This document shows positions 34,719 to 42,949 of a stretch of 64,000 nt of DNA, in pieces. Where the stretch lies: NCBI GenBank assembly GCA_045536135.1, contig JAZSNA010000003.1, positions 1 to 64,000 of the forward strand, in the 5' to 3' direction. Both the position numbers and the translations under genes were made by a program. The notes beneath the pieces are model-generated. The model searched no databases and had not been told where the DNA came from. It saw only the letters and a list, made by a program, of their open reading frames with translations. The first letter of the stretch is position 1. Every line of letters starts with the position of its first letter. The stretch comes from JAZSNA01 sp045536135. Its GTDB lineage: Bacteria; Pseudomonadota; Alphaproteobacteria; CAAHEQ01; UBA3637.

Positions 34719-36031
34719 CTATCATCCTTTCCTTTTTTAATTTCTGTCTTTATTTTTAAAATTTCTATTTTTTGCCAATTTTTAGCAGCTAAGTTTACCT
34801 TATCATCGTAAAATTGACGTCCTTTTTCCGGCTGTGCAATAACGCCACAAACAACTTTTTTCCCACTTTCAACAATTTCCGGAATTTCCCATGCCCGATT
34901 TTCCAATCGATAACGAGCTAAATCTGCGAACAAACGAGCCTCCATAAATTCACCGAAAAAGGAATATCTGACCTCCGGTTTTTTGTTAAAGCGTCTTAAA
35001 AAAGATTTAAAAACTTCTTCGTGTTCCGGTAGTATATACCCTTGTCCCGTAATCAGTGTCTTAAAGCTTTCACACACAACAGGGTTTTTCCATCCCCCGC
35101 CAAACAATACGATAGACGACGGCAAATCAATTTTCTTATCTGTCAAAGTCAACGCTTGTACGGCAATATAGGCGGCGAAATATTCCAATGTATGAACAGC
35201 ATCCGAAATATTTAATCCTTTTTTCTTAATGAGTTCAAACACCTTGTCTTTTTGATAGAATTGCGGATCACCGGATTTGGGAAGTTCTCGCTCATAAAAG
35301 GATCTTCCTAAATCAAAAAGTTGTTGTAATAATTCCTTATCCAATTTTCCATTCTTCCCGTATTTTCCATCAATATCATAGCTATCTTTTGTGTTATCAC
35401 GAATGAAATTATCGACATATTCATTAAAAGGACCGGCATCGGCACCCACTTTTGCCACCCCATTGATAATCCATGCAAAATTTGATGTATTGCCTCCATT
35501 ATAATAGCATCCGTCCCCTTCCGTTGTAGCAATATGTGCATTGTGTGGCGGTACCAATGGTGCCCCGTCAAAACCAGCCTTTACCGGAGCCGATCTAAAA
35601 TCATAAACAACCTTTAAATTTGTCAAATCCGACAACATTTTTCCAGAACCAATTTGTAAAGTATACGGCTGTGTCTTTTCCGCTTTTGCACGAGATGGCG
35701 GATTGTGATCCAAGGTCTTCCCATGAAAACCAACCGCATCAATTTCAGATTTATTCAAGTTAAATTTTTGACACATTTCATTAATACAATTCGCCACCTG
35801 ATACACATATTCATCATGGATGGCATTAAATTCAGGTAAAGCCAAAATTTCATCCTTTGTTTTATTCGCAACTTGTGTACGCAAAGCTTCCATTTTTGTC
35901 TGCATTTCCTTTGTATAAGGTTTTGAAAAAGAACAAATATCTTTCATTTTATCACCATCAAATTCAGTCAAAACCAAATCGATTGCATCCATGCTGTTCC
36001 CCGTCATATTACCAATGATATAATATTTCAT
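34715..36031 (-). CDS. anmK: Anhydro-N-acetylmuramic acid kinase
   Basis: 438 aa, longer than the usual ~370. Opens and phosphorylates anhydroMurNAc to MurNAc-6-P. Motifs: GNMTGNSMDAIDLVL (family GxMSGTSxDGxD), VGFHGKTLDHNPP, YDFRSAPVKAGFDGAPLVPP, YNGGNTSNF and VLFGGGWKNP. A stretch near 350-400 appears to be extra. Own promoter at 36089-36117; overlaps nagZ by 4 nt. Confidence 0.93.
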   Translation of the reverse strand: MKYYIIGNMTGNSMDAIDLVLTEFDGDKMKDICSFSKPYTKEMQTKMEALRTQVANKTKDEILALPEFNAIHDEYVYQVANCINEMCQKFNLNKSEIDAVGFHGKTLDHNPPSRAKAEKTQPYTLQIGSGKMLSDLTNLKVVYDFRSAPVKAGFDGAPLVPPHNAHIATTEGDGCYYNGGNTSNFAWIINGVAKVGADAGPFNEYVDNFIRDNTKDSYDIDGKYGKNGKLDKELLQQLFDLGRSFYERELPKSGDPQFYQKDKVFELIKKKGLNISDAVHTLEYFAAYIAVQALTLTDKKIDLPSSIVLFGGGWKNPVVCESFKTLITGQGYILPEHEEVFKSFLRRFNKKPEVRYSFFGEFMEARLFADLARYRLENRAWEIPEIVESGKKVVCGVIAQPEKGRQFYDDKVNLAAKNWQKIEILKIKTEIKKGKDDR

Positions 36032-36088
36032 TTTTTACCTTTCTTTGCGTTTTTATCTTATTTTTTTTAAGATTTAAAAATCATTTTT

Positions 36089-36117
36089 TCTATATTTAAA
36101 CGATACAACAAAATCAA
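36089..36117 (-). promoter_or_regulatory. Promoter of anmK-nagZ
   Basis: On the minus strand TTGATT (36117-36112), 17 nt, TATAGA (36094-36089), about 50 nt before the anmK start. Confidence 0.45.
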
Positions 36118-36146
36118 CATTAAGTAAAGCTTTTTTACAGCCGTCT

Positions 36147-36175
36147 TGACAAAAGTTGTATTTCAGAGTATAATA
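36147..36175 (+). promoter_or_regulatory. Promoter of the 160-aa ankyrin gene
   Basis: TTGACA (36147-36152), 17 nt, TATAAT (36170-36175): a full consensus match. Confidence 0.75.
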
Positions 36176-36206
36176 AGAGACAGGTTTAGGGAAAATGAGG
36201 TATAAT

Positions 36207-36689
36207 ATGGATTTAAAACAAAAATTGACAGAGCAGGTTTCATCTTCACCTTGGTCAATGTTTTTTCAAACTTTGGATAAAAACGAAAACATGTCAAGTC
36301 GTGAGACAATGGACTTATTTGCCAAAACGATTTTAAAGGCCGACAGCTCTTGGAAAGACACCAATGGAAATACGGTTTTAATGTTGGCATCGTCTCGGGG
36401 GGAAACGGCTATCGCAAAACGTTTGATTGAAGAGTTTTATTTGCCGGTAAATGCCGCCAATAATGATGGGTTGACCGCTTTGCATATGGCTGCACGTGGC
36501 GGACATGAACATTTATGTGAATACTTATTGGATAAAGGGGCTAATCCTTGTGCTATAACAAAAGATAAAGTATCCGCGGCAGATTTGGCCAAAGTAAACA
36601 ACCATCCTGATTTAGTAAAAACTTTAGAAAAAGCAGCTAAAGAGAAAATAATACGGAATAAATTGACTTCCTTGAGTAAAACATATTAA
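36207..36689 (+). CDS. Small ankyrin-repeat protein
   Basis: 160 aa from the ATG at 36207, placed by its GAGGT ribosome site; an in-frame ATG at 36195 lies before that site. Three ankyrin units: GNTVLMLASSRGETAIAKRL, NDGLTALHMAARGGHEHLCE and KDKVSAADLAKVNNHPDLVK. A helical N-terminal part (residues 1-50) and a short basic end. Single-gene unit with its own promoter; no signal peptide. Confidence 0.85.
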   Translation: MDLKQKLTEQVSSSPWSMFFQTLDKNENMSSRETMDLFAKTILKADSSWKDTNGNTVLMLASSRGETAIAKRLIEEFYLPVNAANNDGLTALHMAARGGHEHLCEYLLDKGANPCAITKDKVSAADLAKVNNHPDLVKTLEKAAKEKIIRNKLTSLSKTY

Positions 36690-37100
36690 TCAGAAGTAAT
36701 ATAAATACTATCCTAAATATGTTTTAAGGCATAACAAAAACTATAACTCGGTACGAAATTCAGCTTTGTCGGGAAATTTCGTTGATATCTTTCAAAACCT
36801 CACCTGTCGTTACGATTTTTGTCATAGAAACTAAACTCCTTTTAAACAAGTGGTCGGCTTAAGCCCCTTAAAATATATAAAAAGATATCACCGATTTTTT
36901 TCATAAGAGATATTATAGCCAAAAAGCTTAGGAAAAACAATCCTTTTTTATAAAAAAATGAAAGCAAGTAAGCCAACCTTACAATCCGAACTGGTGGGGT
37001 TGACCCAAAGGTGCGAAACACCTTTTTTATCAGCTCCCTTCCCTTTATAGTACAAAAAAATAATTAAATCAACTTTTCATTTTTTTTGAAAAAAATGACT
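36690..37100. other. Gene-poor boundary before the restriction island
   Basis: No long frame. On the minus strand there is a full promoter, TTGTTT (36940-36935), 17 nt, TATAAT (36917-36912). Two micro-ORFs follow: 20 codons from 36903 (MKKIGDIFLYILRG...) and 21 codons from 36825 (MTKIVTTGEVLKDINEIS...), the latter after AAGGAG at a long spacing. They look like leftovers of a lost gene or a leader. A palindrome GGCTTAAGCC lies at 36855-36864. Confidence 0.4.
37015..37028 (+). terminator. Terminator upstream of the restriction island
   Basis: Hairpin with arms AAGGTG and CACCTT around a 5-nt loop, embedded in a T6 run on the plus strand (about 37008-37028). It would stop read-through from the ankyrin gene toward mod. 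Confidence 0.5.
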
Positions 37101-37106
37101 ATTTTC

Positions 37107-37135
37107 TTGCAATTTTAGGTGAAAGTCGTTAAAAT
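37107..37135 (+). promoter_or_regulatory. Promoter of the type III restriction operon
   Basis: TTGCAA (37107-37112), 17 nt, TAAAAT (37130-37135); GAGGTG ribosome site before the mod ATG. Confidence 0.6.
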
Positions 37136-37176
37136 GTGACGGATTATAATTTTATGCTGATAAATGAGGTGTTTTC

Positions 37177-39090
37177 ATGGCAGACGATATTCAAATTCAA
37201 AAAATGGACGGCAAAAGCCTTGATGTGACGGGCGTAAACAAGGAAAAGTTGAAAACGGTTTTTCCTGAGTGTTTTACCGAGGGTAATTTGGATATTGATA
37301 AACTTTTGTCTTTATGTGGCGAATATATAGACAACGATTTTGAAAAGTATAAATTTGAATGGAAAGGCAAATCTGAATGCTATCGGATTGCCGGTAAGCG
37401 TTCAACCGGGACACTTCGTCCTTGTCCGGAAGAGAGCGTGGATTTTGAAAACACAAATAATCTATATATTGAAGGCGATAATTTGGAAGTTTTGAAACTT
37501 TTGCAAACAGCCTATTATCGCAAAGTTAAGATGATTTACATTGATCCTCCGTATAACACCGGCAATGATTTTGTTTATGAAGATGATTTTAAAGACCCGA
37601 TGGCAAAATATAAAGAAATTACAAGCCAAACAACAAAATCAAATCCCGAAACAATGGGTAGATATCACACTAACTGGCTGAACATGATGTACCCTCGCTT
37701 GCGTTTAGCCTCTAACTTGCTTCGTGATGACGGCGTGATTTTTATTTCGATTGATGATAATGAAGTAACAAATCTTCGTCGTTTATGCGATGAAGTTTTC
37801 GGAGAGGAGAATTTTGTAGCTCAATTTATAGTAGCCTCTAATTCAACAAAAAATAATTCAAAATATGTTTCTGTTTCTCATGAGTATATTTTATGTTACT
37901 GTAAAAATATCTACTCACTTGGAGATGAGTGGAAAGTAAAAAAGAATAATGTTGATGAATATTACAATCGTGCAATGCAACTTGTTAAAAGAAATTTATC
38001 AGAAGATGAGATTCATAATGAACTATTAGAGTTGGTGAAATATCCAAGATTTTATGATTTAGATCACTATACCTATGCGGATAAAAAAGGAATATATCAG
38101 ACAGATAATCCTGGTGGAGTAACCAATGGAAATATGCTTACGGAAGTTATTCATCCTGTAACAGGAAAAGTCTGTGCAAAACCCGTTGGGGGTTGGAGAT
38201 ATAAAGATGAAGAAGTCAAAAGATTAGAAAAAGAAGGTTTGTTAGCTTTTGGTAAAGATGAGACAATCGTTCCTAGACCTAAACGATATTTAGGGGATTA
38301 TATTTATCAAGTTCCTAAATCAACTCTTTTCTTTGACTCTCAATCATCTACAAAATGGTTAAAAGCTAATAATTTGCCTTTTGATTTTGCAAAGGCAGTT
38401 GATTTTATAAAGTATATTTTATCTACTTCATCTAAGGAAGACGATATCATTCTCGACTTTTTCTCTGGCTCTGCAACTACGGCTCATGCGGTTATGCAAT
38501 TAAATGCTGAAGATGGAGGTAAACGTCAATTTATCATGGTGCAATTACCGGAAGTGACAGATGAAAAGTCGGAAGCATTCAAAGCCGGCTACAAAAACAT
38601 TTGTGAAATCGGTAAAGAACGTATCCGTCGTGCCGGTAGCAAGATTAAAGAGCAAAACGCCGATGTGGATGTTGGATTTAAGGTTTTGAAACTGGATACA
38701 TCAAACCTCGTTAAATGGGATGATACACCGGTCAGCGAAACAGAAGTGTTGAAAGAACGCTTTGACTCTGTTGTCAAAACACTTAAATTTGACCGTTCTG
38801 AATTAGATGTCGTCTATGAAGTGATGTTAAAATTGGGTATTCCCGTAACCTATAAAGTCAATTTAACAGATATCAACGGTCGTAAAGTCTACTCCATTGG
38901 CGAAGACGGATTGATTTTGGTATGTTTGGACGGCTCTAACGGAGGTATTACACCGGAAGATGTGTCTGCCATGTGCGAGCTCGCTCCGGCAAAAATCGTT
39001 GCCGCCGAAGAAGCCTTCAAGGATGACGTTGCCCTCTCAAACGCTTACTATATAAGCAAGGACAGCGGCGTGGAAATAGAATTGCTGTAG
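37177..39090 (+). CDS. mod: Type III restriction-modification methyltransferase (Mod)
   Basis: 637 aa, beta-type adenine-N6 methyltransferase. Catalytic motif DPPYNTGNDFVYEDDF (near residue 127) precedes the SAM-binding DFFSGSATTAHAVMQL (near 430), the order typical of type III Mod. Between them, residues about 215-415 form the target-recognition domain, visibly more AT-rich than its flanks. Mod sets sequence specificity and also guides Res. First gene of a four-gene operon; the next begins 9 nt downstream. Confidence 0.95.
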   Translation: MADDIQIQKMDGKSLDVTGVNKEKLKTVFPECFTEGNLDIDKLLSLCGEYIDNDFEKYKFEWKGKSECYRIAGKRSTGTLRPCPEESVDFENTNNLYIEGDNLEVLKLLQTAYYRKVKMIYIDPPYNTGNDFVYEDDFKDPMAKYKEITSQTTKSNPETMGRYHTNWLNMMYPRLRLASNLLRDDGVIFISIDDNEVTNLRRLCDEVFGEENFVAQFIVASNSTKNNSKYVSVSHEYILCYCKNIYSLGDEWKVKKNNVDEYYNRAMQLVKRNLSEDEIHNELLELVKYPRFYDLDHYTYADKKGIYQTDNPGGVTNGNMLTEVIHPVTGKVCAKPVGGWRYKDEEVKRLEKEGLLAFGKDETIVPRPKRYLGDYIYQVPKSTLFFDSQSSTKWLKANNLPFDFAKAVDFIKYILSTSSKEDDIILDFFSGSATTAHAVMQLNAEDGGKRQFIMVQLPEVTDEKSEAFKAGYKNICEIGKERIRRAGSKIKEQNADVDVGFKVLKLDTSNLVKWDDTPVSETEVLKERFDSVVKTLKFDRSELDVVYEVMLKLGIPVTYKVNLTDINGRKVYSIGEDGLILVCLDGSNGGITPEDVSAMCELAPAKIVAAEEAFKDDVALSNAYYISKDSGVEIELL

Positions 39091-39099
39091 AGGTGGATA

Positions 39100-39795
39100 A
39101 TGTGCAATTTTTTAAGTTTAGATAATATTGATAAAATAGCCTCTATACTCGGTAATTTAGGTATATTCGTTTTAACTGCCTATGGTTTTTGGCTCTACCA
39201 CTTTTCAAAGAATCTAAAAATCACCTCTTTTGGAGTAAATCATTCTCGTTTCAAAGGAAGTTGTTTGAATTGTTCTATCTACAATAAGACAATGTCTCCG
39301 AAAACAATAAAGGCTATATCAGTTGTGTATGACAACAAATATATAATAAGTTTAAAAAATTTTGATACTCCTTTTTTATTAGAGCCTTTTCATGCATACA
39401 ATATTGAAGGTAAATGGTATTCAGTTGATCCAAAGATACCTCGCTATAAAAATGTGTATTTTAAATTGGAAATGCCAGAAAAAACTATCAATGTAAAATT
39501 TAAAGGAAAAATAAAGAAAAATAAAGTATTGGAAACGATTTCAACCTATAGCAATTCTTTTAATGGAGAAGTAATTTCAGATACAGTTAAGTACGCATTG
39601 ATGTATTGGTTCAAAGATGAGAAAAAACAACATTGTGTGCTCATAGATGAAAATGGTTATATGGATAAAAATATTTTAGATTTTAATGCTATACCAGAGA
39701 ATTTACTTAAGGATAGCAAAAAAATGGTGGAATTCTTTAAAACAAAATTTACAAATCCTGATGTGAAATTTACAATCTATAGTATAGGGAAGTAA
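39100..39795 (+). CDS. Membrane-anchored protein inside the type III R-M operon
   Basis: 231 aa with GAGGTGG ribosome site. One N-terminal membrane helix (ILGNLGIFVLTAYGFWLYHF), then a beta-rich domain (about 45-150, including FLLEPFHAYNIEGKWYSVDP) and a mixed C-terminal part (EVISDTVKYALMYWFKDEKK). No catalytic motif. It separates mod from res, which are usually adjacent, with gaps of only 9 and 2 nt, so it is part of the unit. Its codon choice is AT-rich like the Mod recognition domain. Could be a sensor or toxin; unknown. Confidence 0.75.
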   Translation: MCNFLSLDNIDKIASILGNLGIFVLTAYGFWLYHFSKNLKITSFGVNHSRFKGSCLNCSIYNKTMSPKTIKAISVVYDNKYIISLKNFDTPFLLEPFHAYNIEGKWYSVDPKIPRYKNVYFKLEMPEKTINVKFKGKIKKNKVLETISTYSNSFNGEVISDTVKYALMYWFKDEKKQHCVLIDENGYMDKNILDFNAIPENLLKDSKKMVEFFKTKFTNPDVKFTIYSIGK

Positions 39796-39797
39796 GC

Positions 39798-42700
39798 ATG
39801 AAACTAAAGTTTAAGAATCAAGATTTTCAAACCGATGCCGTGAATGCGGCCGTGGAATTGTTTAAAGGTCAAGAAAAAGCAAACATGACCTTTTCAATCG
39901 CTGACAATTCTGCACAAGGATCCTTTTTACAAAACGAGTTCGGTTTTGGGAATAAGTTACTACTTGATGAAGAAACATTGAATAACAACCTTCATGCTAT
40001 TCAAAAAGCCCATTCTCTACCATTGACAGATATTGACGGACTTAATGCGGTGCCTCTTTCAATCGAGATGGAAACTGGTACCGGTAAGACTTTCGTTTAT
40101 ACTAAAACGATTTTAGAGCTTAACAAACGTTATGGCTTTACCAAATTTATCATTGTTGTTCCCAGTGTCGCCATTCGTGAAGGTGTCAATAAATCATTCC
40201 AAGTGACAGAGGACTATTTCAAAAATCAATATGACAGTGTTCCATACCGCTATTTTATTTATAATTCGGCAAAGCTTTCTGATGTACGGGCTTTTGCAAC
40301 CTCGGGCAATATCGAAATTATGATCATCAACATTGACGCGTTTAAAAAGGCCGAAAACGTCATCAATCAGGAACAAGACAAGCTTAATGGCGAAACCGCT
40401 ATGCGCTACATTCAAGACACGCATCCTGTTGTGATTATCGATGAGCCTCAAAGTGTGGATAATACCGCTAAGGCTAAAGAAGCCATCGCATCACTTAATC
40501 CACTGTGTGTTTTGCGTTATTCTGCCACTCACCGCGAAAAGCAAAACCTTGTCTATCGCTTAACACCGGTTGATGCATATCAAATGGGGCTGGTTAAGCA
40601 AATTTGTGTGATTTCCAATGAGGTCATCAATGACTCAAATAAGCCGTATATCGCATTGAAAGAGGTTTCCAACGCTAATGGATTCTCGGCCAAAGTTGAA
40701 ATTGATATTGAAAATAAAGAAGCTCATATCACACGCAAAGTAATCACTGTAAAACCTGGGGATGATTTGTTTATCAAGTCTGGCCATCGTAAAATCTATG
40801 ATGGCTATGTTGTTGCTGGTATTGACTGCACTAAAGGCTTTGAAGGTGTAGAATTTTCTAACTCAGAATATGTTGCACTCGGTAAGGCAATCGGAAGCGT
40901 TGATGAAAAAGTTTTGAAACGCGCCCAAATTTATCAAACCATTAAGACCCACCTTGACAAAGAGCTTCGCTATATGGACAAAGGAATTAAAGTACTGTCC
41001 TTGTTCTTTATTGATGAAGTTAAGAAGTACCGTCTGGAAGATGGTGGTAAAGGTATTTATGCCGAAATGTTTGAAGAATGCTACAATGAGCTGATCAACA
41101 GTCCTAAATACGCAATTTTGAAAACAAAATTTGATACGGATGTTAATAAGGCTCACAACGGCTACTTCTCCCAGGATAAAAAAGGTAAATATAAGGATAC
41201 CAAGGGCGATACACAGGCTGATGACGATACCTATAACACGATTATGAAAGACAAAGAATGGTTGCTGTCCTTTGAATGTCCGCTCCGTTTTATCTTCTCA
41301 CACTCTGCGTTAAAAGAAGGTTGGGATAATCCGAATGTCTTCCAAGTCTGTACATTGATCGAGCAAAAATCATTATTTACATGTCGTCAGAAAGTCGGTC
41401 GGGGTTTAAGATTGTGTGTCAATCAAGACGGCGAACGCATTGAAGATAAGGATATCAATGTGTTACACGTTATAGCCAACGAAAGTTTTGCAGAATTTGC
41501 CGAAAAGCTTCAGAAAGAAATCGAAGATGAAACAGGCGTTAAATTTGGCACATTCGAATTGGAAATGCTGATTGGTTACGGCTATGAAGAAGAAGTTGAA
41601 GTGGAACGCACAGTCAGCGAAAGTGAAGCCACTGCGATTGTTGAAGATTTACAAAAGCATGGTTTAATTGATGATGCCGGTGTTATTAAGCCGGATGTCA
41701 AGCCTGAAGAAATCAAAATTGAAAATATCCCTATGCCTGAGCCTGTAAAAACACATGTTCAGGATATGATCAAGACTTCGAAGCCTGTGTCGGTTTCCAC
41801 GCTTGCTAACACAACATATAAAGAAACCGTTGTTGAGAAAAAGACTTTCTCGTATGAAGAAGCGGCCGCAATCATGGATGAATTAAAGGATAAAAAAGTT
41901 ATTGATGGCAAGAACAAGATTAAAGATACAATGAAAGCACAGCTCGCCGCCGGCACGCTTAACCTGAGCGAGAGATGGTCGAAAGCCGCCCAACGCGCGA
42001 TTTTACAGTCTATGAGCAGAGCTGACAATAAGCCGATTATTCGTGATGCTTCCAAAGAGGTCACTGTTAAACTCAATAAACGTGCGCTTATCTCTCCTGA
42101 ATTTACTGAGCTATGGAATAAGATCAAACAAAAAACAACCTATCGCGTTCAATTCGATTTAGAAAAGTTAGTTGCGGATAGTGTGAAAAATATTCGTGAA
42201 ATGCCTGATGTAACTCCGGCACGTTTAATCAGTCAGGCGGCTAATGTCAATCTTGAAAAATCTGGAATCTCCACTCAGGCAGGTGCAATGTACACACAAA
42301 ACTTGGAACATAACTACGATGTCATGCCTGATATTTTGCGGTTAATTTCAAACAAAACGCTTCTCAAACGCGCAACCGTGAATAAAATCATTCAGGAAAG
42401 TGGCCGAATTACGGACTTTTTGAAAAACCCACAAGAATTTTATGAGAAGGTTTTGGAAATTATCCAGCGCAATCGTCATAAATTAGCCATTGATGGAATC
42501 AAGTACATTAAGCTTGCTGGCGAAGAATACTCTGTGATGGAGATATTCTCAAATGAGGAATTGACAGCAAACCTGGATAAGAATGCTGTTGCAGTTAAAA
42601 ATAGTATCTACGATTATATTGTTTACGATAGTAGCACTGTAGAAAGACCTTTTGCAGTTGCATTGGACGAAGATCCTGATGTTAAAATGTTCTTTAAGAT

Positions 42701-42947
42701 TCCAGGCCGGTTTAAAATTGACACACCGATTGGTACTTATAATCCCGACTGGGCCGTCTATTTAGAGAAAAATGGTGAACAGAAACTTTATTTCGTTCTT
42801 GAAACAAAAGGAGCTGATTTGTTTGGCCTGCGTCCAGAAGAACAACAGAAGATTCATTGCGGTATACAGCACTTCAAGGCTCTTGATAATGTTATCTACC
42901 CAGAACGACCGGTTAGAAATTGGCAGGAATTTAAAAAGACGGTGTAG
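39798..42947 (+). CDS. res: Type III restriction endonuclease subunit (Res)
   Basis: 1049 aa. DEAD-like helicase with a C-terminal nuclease. Walker A METGTGKTFVYTKT (near residue 95), motif II VVIIDEPQSVDN, motif III RYSATH, and motif VI QKVGRGLRLC (near 535). Nuclease PD-(D/E)xK core: NPDWAVYLEKNG...FVLETKG near residue 985. With Mod it cuts DNA having two inversely oriented sites after ATP-driven communication. 2 nt after the membrane-protein gene and 2 nt before the SNF2 gene. Confidence 0.95.
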   Translation: MKLKFKNQDFQTDAVNAAVELFKGQEKANMTFSIADNSAQGSFLQNEFGFGNKLLLDEETLNNNLHAIQKAHSLPLTDIDGLNAVPLSIEMETGTGKTFVYTKTILELNKRYGFTKFIIVVPSVAIREGVNKSFQVTEDYFKNQYDSVPYRYFIYNSAKLSDVRAFATSGNIEIMIINIDAFKKAENVINQEQDKLNGETAMRYIQDTHPVVIIDEPQSVDNTAKAKEAIASLNPLCVLRYSATHREKQNLVYRLTPVDAYQMGLVKQICVISNEVINDSNKPYIALKEVSNANGFSAKVEIDIENKEAHITRKVITVKPGDDLFIKSGHRKIYDGYVVAGIDCTKGFEGVEFSNSEYVALGKAIGSVDEKVLKRAQIYQTIKTHLDKELRYMDKGIKVLSLFFIDEVKKYRLEDGGKGIYAEMFEECYNELINSPKYAILKTKFDTDVNKAHNGYFSQDKKGKYKDTKGDTQADDDTYNTIMKDKEWLLSFECPLRFIFSHSALKEGWDNPNVFQVCTLIEQKSLFTCRQKVGRGLRLCVNQDGERIEDKDINVLHVIANESFAEFAEKLQKEIEDETGVKFGTFELEMLIGYGYEEEVEVERTVSESEATAIVEDLQKHGLIDDAGVIKPDVKPEEIKIENIPMPEPVKTHVQDMIKTSKPVSVSTLANTTYKETVVEKKTFSYEEAAAIMDELKDKKVIDGKNKIKDTMKAQLAAGTLNLSERWSKAAQRAILQSMSRADNKPIIRDASKEVTVKLNKRALISPEFTELWNKIKQKTTYRVQFDLEKLVADSVKNIREMPDVTPARLISQAANVNLEKSGISTQAGAMYTQNLEHNYDVMPDILRLISNKTLLKRATVNKIIQESGRITDFLKNPQEFYEKVLEIIQRNRHKLAIDGIKYIKLAGEEYSVMEIFSNEELTANLDKNAVAVKNSIYDYIVYDSSTVERPFAVALDEDPDVKMFFKIPGRFKIDTPIGTYNPDWAVYLEKNGEQKLYFVLETKGADLFGLRPEEQQKIHCGIQHFKALDNVIYPERPVRNWQEFKKTV

Positions 42948-42949
42948 TT

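Noticed and set aside
36855..36864. Riboswitch around the GGCTTAAGCC palindrome
   Set aside because: No known aptamer pattern could be recognised and no full gene follows on that strand.
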